Below, piece by piece: positions 19,668 to 30,060 of a DNA stretch of 64,000 nt; position 1 is the first letter of the stretch; each line of letters opens with the position of its first letter. Origin of the DNA: Porphyra umbilicalis (lineage: Eukaryota; Rhodophyta; Bangiophyceae; Bangiales; Bangiaceae). The position numbers and the translations under genes are program-made. Under the pieces are notes generated by a model that was not told the origin of the DNA, ran no database searches, and saw only the letters and a list, made by a program, of their open reading frames with translations. The DNA is taken from contig KV918771.1 of the NCBI GenBank assembly GCA_002049455.2, positions 248,001-312,000 of the forward strand. The letters run 5' to 3'.

Positions 19668-21150
19668 ATACCCTGGCCTTCAGGGCGGTGGCGCGCTTGG
19701 CGACGCATTGACACCGGGCACGCCGGCCGGCTCTATGGCCGCGAGCGCGCACGGGGGCACGTACAGCCACGTTGCCGTGGTGGGCGGGGCGTCGGGCAGG
19801 GGAAGGGGTGCCGCCTCCGCCATCGCAGCGGCGGCGGCCCGCCGGCGTCGTGCGGCGCCCACGGGCGAGGCCGTCACTCCGCCGCGCAGCGCACCTGCGC
19901 ACGGCGGGCAGGGCGGCCGACATGGCGCACGGGCGCGCGGGTGGGACTGATCGCCGCGTGACGAGGCGCCTGTAACCGCGCCGCTAGATGGCGTCAGCAA
20001 CCGCCGACGCGCCGCCGCAACAGAAGACGGCGCTCAGGCACGATCACCCGCGGGTCATCGTGGGCGCGTCAAGCCCCGGAAGTCGCTGCGCGCGGTCACC
20101 GCGCGCAACTCGGGGCGGTAGAGGGGGCACGGGGGCAGGCGCCGTCCGGGCCCAGTGACCCCTGTGGCAGGACAGTCCTTCTCAGCCACGTAACTCCATT
20201 CGCTTTTATCGTCATCGCGACCCTTCCAACACTGACACGCCCTCAGATCATGGATGGAAAAAATGATACATTTTTTACTCCGGCTTTAATTAATTAATTA
20301 ATTAATTAACTTCATTTTTTTGATTTTATCATTTTTAATGCATTTTATTACATTTTTTGACGAAGATGGACCAATCGAGAACACGTACCTCCCTCGCTGA
20401 CCACCACGACGGCGTCGGCATTTGTACAGAGGACACTTGAGCAGATTCCCTCCCTCACACACACACGGCACCAGCGCGTCGCACCCCCACCGCCCCCCCC
20501 TTTCCCAGTACGTGTTCCCACCACGGGCTTGTGCACCATGCTCCCCCCCAACTCATCTGAGCGTCCCACTGCCACGGGAGGTGCCGGCGGTCATGCTCCA
20601 TCACCCCCTTTACCTCGTACTGGAAGCCCCGCTGGCACCTCTGCCCTTGCGGGCATTGGAAGGACGGGTGGCGCCCCGGTGCCTGCTGTTGCCGATGGCC
20701 CGGCTGCCGCTCCTGCGCTCGTGGTCCTTTCTCCTCCAGCTGCTGCCCCTCGCAGGGCTGGTAGCGCTCCTGGCCGCAAGCCCAGTGACGTCAAGGCTGA
20801 GTTTGACGCGGTGCTGGGCGCCACCCAAGTCATGGGTGCTACCGCCCCCGGACGGTTGCAAGCGCCGAGGAATACGGCGCAACGACGCAGTCCTGGTGAG
20901 TCCTGGTGTAAATGGCTGTACCTGCCATAAGTTTAATTAATTCAAGGGGCTCGAAGGGCCGATGAATTAATATATTAATTAATTCATGAATTAATCTAAA
21001 TAATATAATGCACACATTATATTGCTGCAATCCATGCCTCAGATCCCTGAGGACACGAATGCAGACTGCCACCTCTGAAACGGAGAGCAAGTCCCTTGAT
21101 CTAAGTATATGTGTGCATCACTACACTTTGAGAGCACCCTGTCCTTAAGG
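19668..21150 (+). mobile_element. 0.7 kb repeat element, copy A (with insertion)
   Basis: This block matches the reverse complement of 40622-41307. Both copies end in short inverted repeats, CCCTGGCCTT on one side and the same with a few substitutions on the other. In both, the strand opposite the plus orientation given here has a frame ending in almost the same peptide (TAxWLYVPPCALAA, then EPxGxPGVxASPSAPPP and stop). Copy A is longer because a 788-base element sits inside it at 20249-21036. Flanking bases GTGCAATA are also shared at one end, so the true border may lie slightly further out. No target duplication or transposase was identified, so the class is unknown. Confidence 0.75.
20249..21036. 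mobile_element. Nested hAT-like non-autonomous element
   Basis: The 788-base insert is bounded by 8-base direct repeats CCTCAGAT at 20241-20248 and 21037-21044. The related copy at 40.7 kb has this site once, so the borders are set by an empty-site comparison. The ends are CATGGAT and ATCCATG, a 7-base inverted repeat in keeping with hAT ends (CAxxG). Inside are AT-rich tails with TTAATTAA runs at both ends and a GC-rich middle with a frame (20529-20930) that has no recognised domain. Confidence 0.82.
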
Positions 21151-22011
21151 CCAGGGAAAACAATTGCCACAAGACATGGGGAGATAGCCTGCGCAGACGC
21201 CGCCGTCGATCCTACCGCACGGCGCTGACAGACCCACCACGCGCTTCCCAAGCCATACAATTTCACAGAGGCCCAGTGCGCAACACCATACTCTGAGGGT
21301 ACGTTGTCTGCTGCGTCGCTTGATGTTGATGAAGTGGGTGTTGGGGTTGTCTTCTGTGCTTGCTTTCCTTGCTCATCAATTTCTGCGGCTGTCTGTTGTG
21401 GTGATGCGGCGACGGGGTTTTGGAAGACAGTCTGGGTGACGACGGTTGTATGTCTCATGTGCCCCGGTATCGGACCAGAGGCGCGGTAGAATGCACCCGC
21501 CGCAGTCGACTCCTCGTCTTTGATACAAAAAACACAACGATGCATCACCGGGAAAGAAGCAACCAACAACGTGTGACGCGTAACCTCGTCAGCAACCAGA
21601 GATCACAAAAACAGTCTCTGCGTACGTATCCACGCTACCAACACAAAGAAATGGGCAGGAACCATACCTAGCTGCGCTGCCGTAGGCATCCTAGCGAGCA
21701 GGGCGGTGCCTGAGAGCGATACCGACACCGGTTGACCGCGCCTTGCGGAAAAGCGGCGGGAACTCTGCAGGAGCAAGCGCCCCTGCATGTGTTGATGGCC
21801 AGACTCCCACGACAGTACTCGTCCACACCGAGCCCGCACGCGGGCGCGGATGGTGCGATCGGCGTCTCGATCATGCGCGCGTGCCCGTGCCCTAGGACAG
21901 CATTCGTGCAAGCCACTCTCATGCAATCGCCGCAGCCGCACCTGCAGGGGTGCAACCAGCAAACACCAGCGTTGGCGATGCCTTTGTCAGCAGCTCCAAG
22001 TGGGCGCACTA
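21151..22011. other. Intergenic, no gene recognised
   Basis: A minus-strand frame (about 21150-21569) encodes a peptide of ordinary composition rich in Thr/Ser/Gln. I recognise no domain in it, and it runs on into the repeat element, so I leave it uncalled. Confidence 0.3.
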
Positions 22012-22143
22012 CAGCCGTTCTCCCAAAAATCCCGCACTCAATCAGTTGCAAAAGCGTGCCAAATCGGCCTCTACGACTCCGCAGAAGCCGATTTGGAACT
22101 ATTTTGCAACAGTTGGGGTGCGGGATTTGTCGGAGAACGGCTG
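22012..22143. mobile_element. Tc1/mariner-type MITE, copy 2
   Basis: A second copy of the element at 15162: 132 bases, ends CAGCCGTTCTCCCAAAAATC and its imperfect complement, flanked by TA at 22010-22011 and 22144-22145. The inner arms CCAAATCGGC and GCCGATTTGG are also present. The copies differ at a modest number of positions, so neither is brand new. Confidence 0.85.
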
Positions 22144-22712
22144 TAGATCCAATGTCAAATGGGTCACTTAGAAGGCGGTCTCGCCAGCTGGGTGCATCTG
22201 CCAATCAACGTGCAGAATCACGGGAGGAGATAGACAATGTGATCAGGACTCTTCAGAAGTGCCTATGGGTGTGCCTGTTGGCTGCACGAGAGACTCTGCA
22301 AGAGATTTGTACGCGTATGCGCGTACGCGTGACGAATAATACGTACGTGTGACTGGGACGCGGCGGCACGCCTGGGCACAGTCGCAGAGGGAGCAACGAG
22401 GAGCGCGACTCGCAAGTAACCGACTGCTCCTTACCCCCCCCGGTAGTCTCGTTGGTCAGGCGCATGCAGCGGCGGGCCGCGCATTGGCGTCGATCCAGTG
22501 CCAGGTGCAGTGCAGCACCAGTCCCTGATCACCTCGTGGGAGGGGGTGGCTGCAGCGCACCGTGCCACCCTGCAGCAATGAGCCTGGTGGGTGCTGTCTC
22601 GCATTCAAAAACTAGCGGCACCGGCGGCCAATGGAACCGGCTGATGGAACGGACGAGCTGTCCTTCCATGTGATTGGGAGCACTGCGAGGATGAAGTTCG
22701 CCAGGGATAGGC
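22144..22712. other. Intergenic between MITE and hairpin
   Basis: No gene was recognised. A short self-complementary run (ACGCGTATGCGCGTACGCGT) occurs at about 22311-22330. Confidence 0.3.
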
Positions 22713-22769
22713 ATTGACCGATAGACATGCGCCCGAGCGAATCGCTCAGGCGCATGTCTATCGGTCAAT
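22713..22769. repeat. Near-perfect foldback hairpin upstream of MoeA gene
   Basis: ATTGACCGATAGACATGCGCC at 22713-22733 is mirrored exactly at 22749-22769. Inside it GAGCGA pairs with TCGCTC after one mismatch, leaving almost no loop. Weaker pairing extends outward through GATAGG and CCTATC. A second small palindrome, CTATCGCTCGGAGCGATAG, follows at 22772-22790. The MoeA ATG lies 240 bases downstream. Confidence 0.9.
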
Positions 22770-23009
22770 TCCTATCGCTCGGAGCGATAGCCAAAATATA
22801 CTGTATGGCGATATGTCGATCGCTTTTGGCGCACCGACAGACGTGCTCGTATTGGTCCTTGTCCGGCTTCCTCGCGATCTGCAGCTTTGTATTCCTTTCC
22901 TCCTCGTCTGGTGAAACGCGGCGCGCCCCCACCTCCCCCCCCCTTGTGTGCGGCGCTCCTCGCCCCCCCCCCTCCCCCTCCCCCCCCCCCCCCCCGCCTA
23001 ACAACCATC

Positions 23010-23691
23010 ATGGCCCCCCACCCCAACACTCTGCCTACCCCATCCTCCCCCTGGAGGAGGCCCTCGGCCGGCTGCGGTCGGCACTCGCCCCCCTGCCGCC
23101 CGTGCGGCTGCCGCTCGCGGCCGCCCTCCACCACACCCTCGTCAAGCCGATCGTGGCGGGCGCCCCCCAGCCGCCCTTTGCCGCGTCGACGCGCGACGGC
23201 TACGCCGTCGCCACCGCCGACGGCCCCGGCACGTGGCCCGTCGTTGCACGGCTGGCGGCGGGCGCGGCGGGTCCGCCGCCGCCCCTCGACCGCGGCACCG
23301 TCGCCTACATCACGACCGGCGCGGCGGTGCCGGCGGGCGCCGACGCGGTCGTCATGGTCGAAGACGTGGACTTTGTGTTTGGGGCCGACGACGACGCGGC
23401 AGCGGCGGCGGCGGCGGCGGGGGGGGCGGGGCGGGGCGGGCGGCGGGCGGGCGGGGTGGGTCCGCCGACGCCACCGTGACGGCGGTGGTGGTCAAGACCC
23501 CGTTGGCACCGGGCACCCACATCCGGCCGGTCGGCAGCGACGTGGCGGCGGGGGAGGTGCTCGTGCCCGTCGGCGCGCGGCTGACGCCCGCGGCAATTGG
23601 CGTCGCCGCCGCCGCGGGCGTCACCGCCGTCACCGTCACCCGCATGCCCGTCGTCGGGGTGCTGTCGACGGGCAACGAGTTGACCGACGCG

Positions 23692-23722
<31 letters not shown>

Positions 23723-24480
23723 TTGGCGCTGACGACTCGCCGCCGCCGCCCGCCGCGGCGGTCCTTGACGCCAACCGGCCGACGCTGCTCGCGTCGCTCG
23801 CCGCCGTTACGCCCGCCTGCTCGTCTGCCGCCGCGCCCGCCGCCACGGCGGCCGGCAGCGGCGGCGTTATTGATTACGGCATTGTGCGGGACGAGGCGGA
23901 CGCGGTGGCCGCGGCGGTCGCCACCGCCCGCGACGCTGTCGACGTCCTCATCACGTCGGGCGGCGTGTCGATGGGCGACGCGGACCACGTCAAGCCCGCC
24001 CTCGCCGCCGCCGGCACGATCCTCTGGGGCCGCGTCGCGATCAAGCCGGGCAAACCCCTGACGGCGGCGACGCTCGGCCGCCGCGGCGGCCCGCGTCCGT
24101 CGTCGCCCGCCGACGATGGGCGGCCGACGCAGGTGGCGGTCGGGCTGCCTGGCAACCCCGCGAGCGCCTTTGTCGGCTTCCACCTCGTCGTCCGGTCCGC
24201 GATCGACGTGCTGTCGGGGGGGGACGGGGCGGGGCTCCCCCGCGTCGACGTGACCGTCGGGTCGGGCGCCGGACGGGGGGTCGCGCGCGATCGGGGGCGC
24301 CTCGAGCTCGTGCGCGCGACGGTCGCGTGGCGCGACGGGGGGTACGTGGTCGTCGATGGGGGGGGGGGGCAACAGTCGAGCCGCCTGACGAGCGCCGTCG
24401 CCGCCAACGCGCTGCTGCTCGTCGAGCCGGGGGAGGGCGTTGTGGGCGTCGGCGAGCGCCTGCCGGCCTACTTGCTGTGA
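23010..24480 (+). CDS. moeA: Molybdopterin molybdenumtransferase (MoeA / Cnx1 E-domain)
   Basis: MoeA-type proteins insert molybdate into adenylylated molybdopterin, the last step of molybdenum cofactor synthesis in the cytosol. Seen in order: an N-terminal block LPLEEALGRLRSALAPLPPV, the MoeA_N motif FAASTRDGYAV and the region ITTGAAVPAGADAVVMVED, then the cofactor-binding domain with GVLSTGNELTD, LITSGGVSMGDADHVKPAL and VGLPGNPASAFVGF, then a C-terminal domain to VGERLPAYLL. No Cnx1 G-domain (MogA) is fused on. At about 490 codons it is longer than bacterial MoeA because of Gly/Ala-rich loops. The frame changes twice, once between the ATG and LPLEEAL (a C-run) and once near 23400-23460 (a G-run). 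Both are explained by one missing base in a homopolymer, so I treat the gene as real and the breaks as probable assembly error. It converges on the bZIP gene. Confidence 0.88.
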
Positions 24481-24742
24481 GAGCGCCGGGGGTGGGGGGG
24501 GGGGGTGGGGGGGAGGGGGGGGGGGGGAGTGGCGGCCGTCGAGGGGGGGGTGTCCCCGCGGCGGGCGGTGGGGCAGAGGGCGCGCGTCGTGGCCGTGCCG
24601 CCCGCGCCGCCGCCGCTGCCCGTGCGTGTGACGCGTCGGGCGCGGCGGGTGGCGCCGCGCGAGCCGTCTTCCCCCCGCCTCTGCTCCCCAGTCGATGGGT
24701 TGCGCGGCGGCGTGCGCGCGCCGCACGCCGCGTGCGGCCGGA

Positions 24743-25690
24743 TCACGGACGGTACACCTGTGGCCTACGGTACTGCGCCGCCGGTGCCGCGCGGGCAGTC
24801 GGCGGGCGCGGCGGTCGGCGCCCCCCCCCCCACCCCCCCCCCCCCTGCACCCCCTGCGTCAGCCGCGGGCGTCCCCCCCCCCCCCCCCCAAGCGGCGGTC
24901 GGTCCACGGCGGCCGCCACCCCCCCCCCCCCCCCCCCCCCCCCTCCCCAGCCGCCACCCGCCGCCCCGCTCGGCGGCCCGCTGGCCGTCGGCGGTCCCGC
25001 CGCCCGGCCGTCGTCGACGGCGGCGGCGGCCGGGTGCGGGCCGCCCGTGGCCCACCCCAACCCGCTCCGTGCGGCCGCCGGCCACGGCAGCGGCGGCGGC
25101 GGCGCGGCGAGTGGCGCCGCCGCCGCCGCCACCGGCTGCGGCGGGCGTCGCGGGGAGCGGTCCGCCGTGCCGCCGCCGCCGCCGCCGCCGCACCCGCCGT
25201 CCCCCGCGGCGCCACTGAGCAGGGACGCAATGGCCATGACGCCGCGCCCGCGCTTGCGCGACGCCCCGACGGCGGGCGGCGGCCGCGGCGGCGGCGGCGG
25301 CCGCGGCGGCGGCGCGGCGGCGGCCGGCGCGGCGGCGGCCGGTGCGGCGGCGGCCACGGCGGCAGCGGCGGCAGCGGCGGCGGCCGCCCCCGCGGCGGGC
25401 GGGTCCACCCCGTGCCCACCGTGCGCCCTGCCCCCCCCCAGTCCGCCGCCCGCGCGCCACAGGCGGCACAAACGGGGGTATCCCCCCCCCCCTCCGCCTT
25501 CCCCCGCCGACAGCGCAACGAGCCGCCGGCGGAGCGCCGCCACCTCGGCCGTTGCCGCCGCGAGTGCCGCGTCGCGCGCGGCGGCGCGCGCCTTTTGGGC
25601 GGCGCGGAAGCGGGCGGCCGACTCTTTGTTTTGGTGCCGCTTGTCGGCGGCCACGGCGGCGGCGGCCGTGGGGGCGCCGCGGCGTTTGGG
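24743..25690 (-). CDS. bZIP transcription factor (C-terminal part)
   Basis: The minus-strand frame starts with a basic nuclear-signal-like RPKRRGAPT, then a bZIP basic region KRHQNKESAARFRAAQKARA, which fits the N-x3-AA-x2-F-R pattern of the CPC1/Met-regulator type. A short zipper DAALAAATAEVAALRRRLVAL follows. The rest is Gly/Ala/Pro-rich to the stop at 24743. It would bind DNA as a dimer in the nucleus. The N-terminus is not fixed: upstream, natural-looking segments (AWRSPVDMVDTAGGAVWDG near 26.15 kb and TRQRRVRTPQPATPAAPTA near 25.95 kb) occur in other frames separated by long C/G runs, so the gene probably begins at or above 26.2 kb, with homopolymer-length errors. The zipper is short, with only about three heptads. 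Its stop lies 262 bases from the MoeA stop, across a G-rich spacer. Confidence 0.72.
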   Translation of the reverse strand, partial: PKRRGAPTAAAAVAADKRHQNKESAARFRAAQKARAAARDAALAAATAEVAALRRRLVALSAGEGGGGGGYPRLCRLWRAGGGLGGGRAHGGHGVDPPAAGAAAAAAAAAAVAAAAPAAAAPAAAAPPPRPPPPPRPPPAVGASRKRGRGVMAIASLLSGAAGDGGCGGGGGGGTADRSPRRPPQPVAAAAAPLAAPPPPLPWPAAARSGLGWATGGPHPAAAAVDDGRAAGPPTASGPPSGAAGGGWGGGGGGGGGVAAAVDRPPLGGGGGGRPRLTQGVQGGGGWGGGRRPPRPPTARAAPAAQYRRPQVYRP

Positions 25691-25699
25691 GCGCCCCCC

Positions 25700-28440
25700 A
25701 GTCGGGGGGGGGGGAGGGGGGGGGGCGTGGGCGTGGCGGCGGCGGCAGCAGCGGGCACGCCGGCGGGGGCTGGGGCGGGGCGGGGGCGGGGGCGGCCGCC
25801 TCGGGCGGCGACGCGGATGCGACGGCCGCCGACGCGGCGGCCGCCGGCGGGTAAGTGCCGCGGGTGCCCCCTGCTGCTACCGCCGCCGCCGCCGTCGTGG
25901 CGGCGGCGGCCGTCGGGGCCGCCGGCGTGGCCGGTTGCGGCGTGCGCACCCGCCGCTGCCGCGTCGGCACCGCCGACGGCGCGGGGGGGCCTTGGCTCAC
26001 GGCAGCCGCCGTCGGCGTCGCCGCCGCCCATGGCGCCGCCGCCGCCGCCGCCGCGTCGGGCCACGCGGGCGGGGAGCCCCCCCCCCCCCCCCGGTCCGCC
26101 GACGTGCGGCCCGTCCCACACCGCTCCCCCGGCCGTGTCGACCATGTCGACGGGGGACCGCCACGCGCCCTCCCCCCAACCGCCGCCGCCGTCGGCCGCC
26201 GACGGGGCGGGCGCGCCCGGCGGGCGCGCGTCGGCCGTCGCCCCGCCCACCGGCGGCGCCCCCATTGGCGACGCCCCCGGCTCCGCACCCGCGGCCGCCG
26301 CCGCCGCTGCGCGGGCACCCCCCCCCGGGCGTCTGACCCCCCCCTGCTGTCGCGGGGCGGCAAGCACAGCGGCGTCGGCGGGCGGCCGGGAAACACCCAC
26401 GGCGTGCGGCGGGGTTGGGGGCGTGCCCCCGCCGCCGCCGCCGCCGCCGCCCCCACCGCGTCGGCGGATGGCGGCGGCGGCGGGGACCCCCCGCGTCGAC
26501 GACGGAGCGGCGGCAGCCGGTGCAGCACGCCGCCAGTGGTGGGGGGGGAAGGGGGGGTAGACGCGCCACGGGCGGCGGCGGCGGCGGCGCTGCCCCCGCC
26601 GGGTGGGGAGTGAGGGGGGGGGCATCCCGCCGGCCGCCACCCGCCACGCCGCGCCGCGTCGGCCGCTGCGGCGGCAGCGGCGGTGTGGCCGCCCGCGCCG
26701 CGCCCGCGGCGCCCGTCGGTCGGGCCACGCCGGCGGGCGTGGGGGCGGCCGCGGCGTCGGCACCGCGGCGGCGGGACGCGACGGCGCGACCGGGACGGGC
26801 GGCCACGGGCGGCCGACGCTGCGGCGCGCGTGCCGCGTCGAGCCGTCCTTGTCGGCGTGGCGCCCGCCGCCGTTGGCGTGGCGCGCGTGACGCGGGCGTG
26901 GCGCACATGGCGCGGCGTGGGGGGGGGGGGTCCCCCGCTCGAGACGCGCGCGCGCCGCCGCAGGCGGCGCCACCCTCCACCGCTGCCCGCCCCACCGCCC
27001 GCCGTCCGCCGTCCGCCGCTGACACGCGCGTTGGCGCAAGGGACCCGCCTGGTGCCTGCGGGAGTGCGGGGCGGGGGGGGGGGGGGGGGGGGGGCGTGGC
27101 AGACGTAAAAACTCCGCCCGTGGCCGCTCGCGCCGCGCCACGCGGTGGCTGCCCCGGTGGCGGCGGGTGCCGCTCGCCGCCGCCGCCGCCTGTGCCCGCT
27201 GCGGCCGCCGCGGGCGCGGCCGCCGGTTTTTGTTTTGCGGCCACGGCGACCGCGTGCGTGGCGGCACGGCCGGCGCGGGCCCCCCACGCCGCGCCGCGCG
27301 GCGCGGCGGCGGTACAGCGGCGGGGCACGCGGCACGGGGTGTTGGTCGCGGCGCGCCCGCGGCGGGCGCGCCGACCAATGGCCGCGGCGGGCGGGGCGGG
27401 GCGGGCGGTCGACGGGCGGGACCGCCGCCCGCGTGGGTGGTGCGCGCGCCGCGCGCGCCGCGCGCACGTACGTACGCGCGCGCGCTGGTATTGAAGTTTG
27501 TGTTTCGCCCCGCTGGGCCGCCGAATCGGCGGCGGCCGCGCGCGCGGCGCGGGGTCACTCCCCGGCGGGACGCGCGCGCGGTGCGTCTGCGCGCGCCGGC
27601 CCGCCCGTCCGAGGTCGGCTGCAGGCAACGATGAAAATTTGCCACCCCATCCGTGGGGGGTCGGTGGCCGGTGGCCGGCGGGCGGCCACGGCGGCGCGGT
27701 GGACGGCCCCCCCCGCCGCCTCTTTCAGCGTGCCGCCGCTGTCGAGGGGGCGGTCGCCGGCATTGCCGCGGACGTGCCGTCGACGACCTTGGCGCTCTCC
27801 CAGTCGGCCGTTGCTGCTCGGCAACGACGGGCGGTGACGGTCGGGGGCGGGCGTCGCACCCGCCGCCGCGGACGTGGCGGGCGGCGGCGCCGCCCCGCGG
27901 CGGCGGTCGGCGGCGCGCGGTGCCGCCGCCCGTGTCCCAGACCGTGGCGCCGCCGTGCGGGGGGGCTGGTGGCCGCCGGCACGCGCGGGGGGTCGGCCCC
28001 CCTGCGTCGCGGCGTCGGCGACCGCCCATGGCTTGGGGGGGAGGCGGCGGCGCGGATGCGGGCCCGCGCGCGGCAGGCACCATAGCACCTCGCTGGCACG
28101 CCGCATCCCCCCCCCCCCCCCTTCGCGCGATGGGTCCCCCCCCCACCGCCCGTCAGCCGCCGCCCGCCCCGCCGTCGCCACCGCCGCCGTGAGGATGACC
28201 GCCGCTCTTTTTTCCACCCCGGTCAGTGGACCCCGTGACGGCGACGGCGGCGGCGTGTGCGAGGGCGCGCATCCCCACCGTCGCGCCTCAAGGCGGTCGA
28301 CAGCTAGGCGGCGGCGAGGGCGACCGGTATCCACCTTTCCGAGCCCTTTCGTACCCAGTGGCCACAGCCGTGTGGCCCTGAGGTCCCCTGTGTTTTCCAA
28401 CGCTGACGTGGAGCGCTGGTCGGCGCCTCGCGCGGCCCGT
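25700..28440. other. Extremely GC-rich stretch; part likely bZIP 5' region
   Basis: Frames of up to 1,095 codons run on the minus strand and up to 669 on the plus, but nearly all encode Arg/Gly/Ala/Pro strings of compositional origin. Only 25700-26250 (minus) contains segments of natural amino-acid mix, probably the N-terminal part of the bZIP protein. From 26.3 to 28.4 kb I see no gene I can support. Confidence 0.35.
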
Positions 28441-28941
28441 GTTCCAGGCGGTGCTCCCCGACGAGACGGAGTGCGCGTCAAACAGATGGATCTCTGGGTG
28501 GACCGTCGGTCAATTGGGCGGGAGGCCACCGTCCTGGTCGGCCTACCCACTCACCCTCACGTGGGGGCTCTTTATGGGATGACGGGGGCGGGCAGGGGCG
28601 GGTCGACGGCGTGTTGCGGTCGCTGTGGAGCGGCACGCTCCTGGCCGGTGTCTGGTTGGTGACGCGTGAAACGCGCGACACATGGGAGCATCCTTTCGCG
28701 GCCGGGCTGGCGCACGTGCACGCTCACCCGCGCGTCTGGGGAGGCGCCATGCCGGACAATGTCGTGGTCAACGACGCGGGGCACGCGGTCGTTTGTTGAC
28801 ATTGGGGACTGCTCTTTGGACGGCTCGGTGGACGAGAGGCTGCCAGAGCAGCAGCGCGGGGGCCAACAAGGGTACCTCGATGTCTGCGAGTGGCTGGAGC
28901 GGCTTCCCCTTGTGGCGCCAGCGTCTCCTCGAGTCGGATAG
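28441..28941 (+). pseudogene. Protein-kinase relic
   Basis: Fragments of a protein kinase domain read in order on the plus strand. The N-lobe gives RVKQMD, with the ATP-site lysine still present, and REATVLVGLPTHPHVGALYG, matching the C-helix and beta-4 region. Then FAAGLAHVHAHPRVWGGAMP and DNVVVNDAGHAVV match the catalytic loop, and DIGDCSLDG stands where DFG should be. The catalytic HRD aspartate and the following lysine are lost (GGAMPDN in place of GDLKPDN), the frame changes at least twice (between about 28565 and 28611, and near 28797), and most of the C-lobe is missing. This is a dead fragment of a host kinase gene. Its parent family within the kinases cannot be told. Confidence 0.7.
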
Positions 28942-29245
28942 GATGGACTGCCTCGTGCGTCTACCTGTGTCGGTGACAGAGACGCCCTTTCCTTGCAGTC
29001 CTTTTCTGCTGGCCGTTTGCGCTTGCCCAACCCACGGCCAAATGGCGTGTGGATCGCGCCACGTGTAGCCCCCCCCCCTTTTTGCACACTACCGTGCCGA
29101 CTTGCGTCGCATCGCCCGCGTCGTCGTGGCGCTATTCGTCCTGGACCGTTCCCGCCCGTCTTTGCCCCCCCCCACCCTCCCCCCGCCGTCCGCACCCCGC
29201 TTCCTCCCCCCCCCGAACCGTCGCCTGACCAGCCCGCCCCTGGTC
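28942..29245. other. Short intergenic gap
   Basis: Between the kinase relic and the dehydrogenase gene. Pyrimidine-rich from about 29060; no gene seen. Confidence 0.3.
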
Positions 29246-30023
29246 ATGCTACCTCACCTTTTGCTGCCGTCCTTTGGCGCCTGCCGACTGCCCACGGCGG
29301 CGTTTGTCGGGTGGTTGGCGGCGGCGGCGGCGGCGGCGGCGGGCGGGGGCGGCGGCTGCGGGCGTCGACGCGGGCGGCGCCCCCACGGGTCGCCCCCCCC
29401 CCCCCCCCACCGCCGCCGATCGACGGCGCCTGCCCACAATGGGCACCCCCCCCCCCCCCCCCCCCCCCCCACGACGGTGCGGGTGCCCTCTGCCACCGTC
29501 CTCGCCACCGTCACCCGCCTCCTCGTGCGGCGGGGCACCCCCCCCGGCGACGCCGCGGCCGTCGCGGCGGTCCTCCACTACGCGCAAGCGGCGGGCAACG
29601 CACAAGGACTGGCAAAGCTCGTCTCTGACGGCGTTGGGGGGTTTGGGTGGAGCTCCCCCCCCCCCCCCCCCCGGCGGGGGGCCCCACCCCCAACCGCCCC
29701 CGCTGGTGCCCCGCCCGACCGCCCGCGTCGCCGCCCACATTGACGCCACGGGGCGGCCGGGGCCGTCGCCATGACCGCCGCCGCCGACGAGGCGGTGCGC
29801 CTCGCGCGCCGCCACGGCATTGGCATTGTCGGCACGGCGGGCACGACGGACGGCACGGGCGCGATTGGCTATTTTGCGCGCCGCGTCGCGGCGGCGGGGT
29901 GCGTCGCGCTCGCCGCGTCGGGGAGTGCGCCGCTGGTCGCCCCGTCGGGGGCGACGGCACCGCTGCTCGGCACCAACCCGATCGCGTATGGCATCCCGGT
30001 GCCGCCCGCCGCCGCCGCCGCCG

Positions 30024-30060
<37 letters not shown>

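Noticed and set aside
23010-24480. Full Cnx1/gephyrin-type fusion with a G domain
   Set aside because: No MogA-type domain was found before or after; only the E/MoeA domain is present.
24859-28146. 1,095-codon minus-strand open frame
   Set aside because: Almost entirely Arg/Gly/Pro/Ala strings from GC-rich DNA. Only short parts near 26.1-26.2 kb look natural and are better explained as bZIP N-terminus in changing frames.
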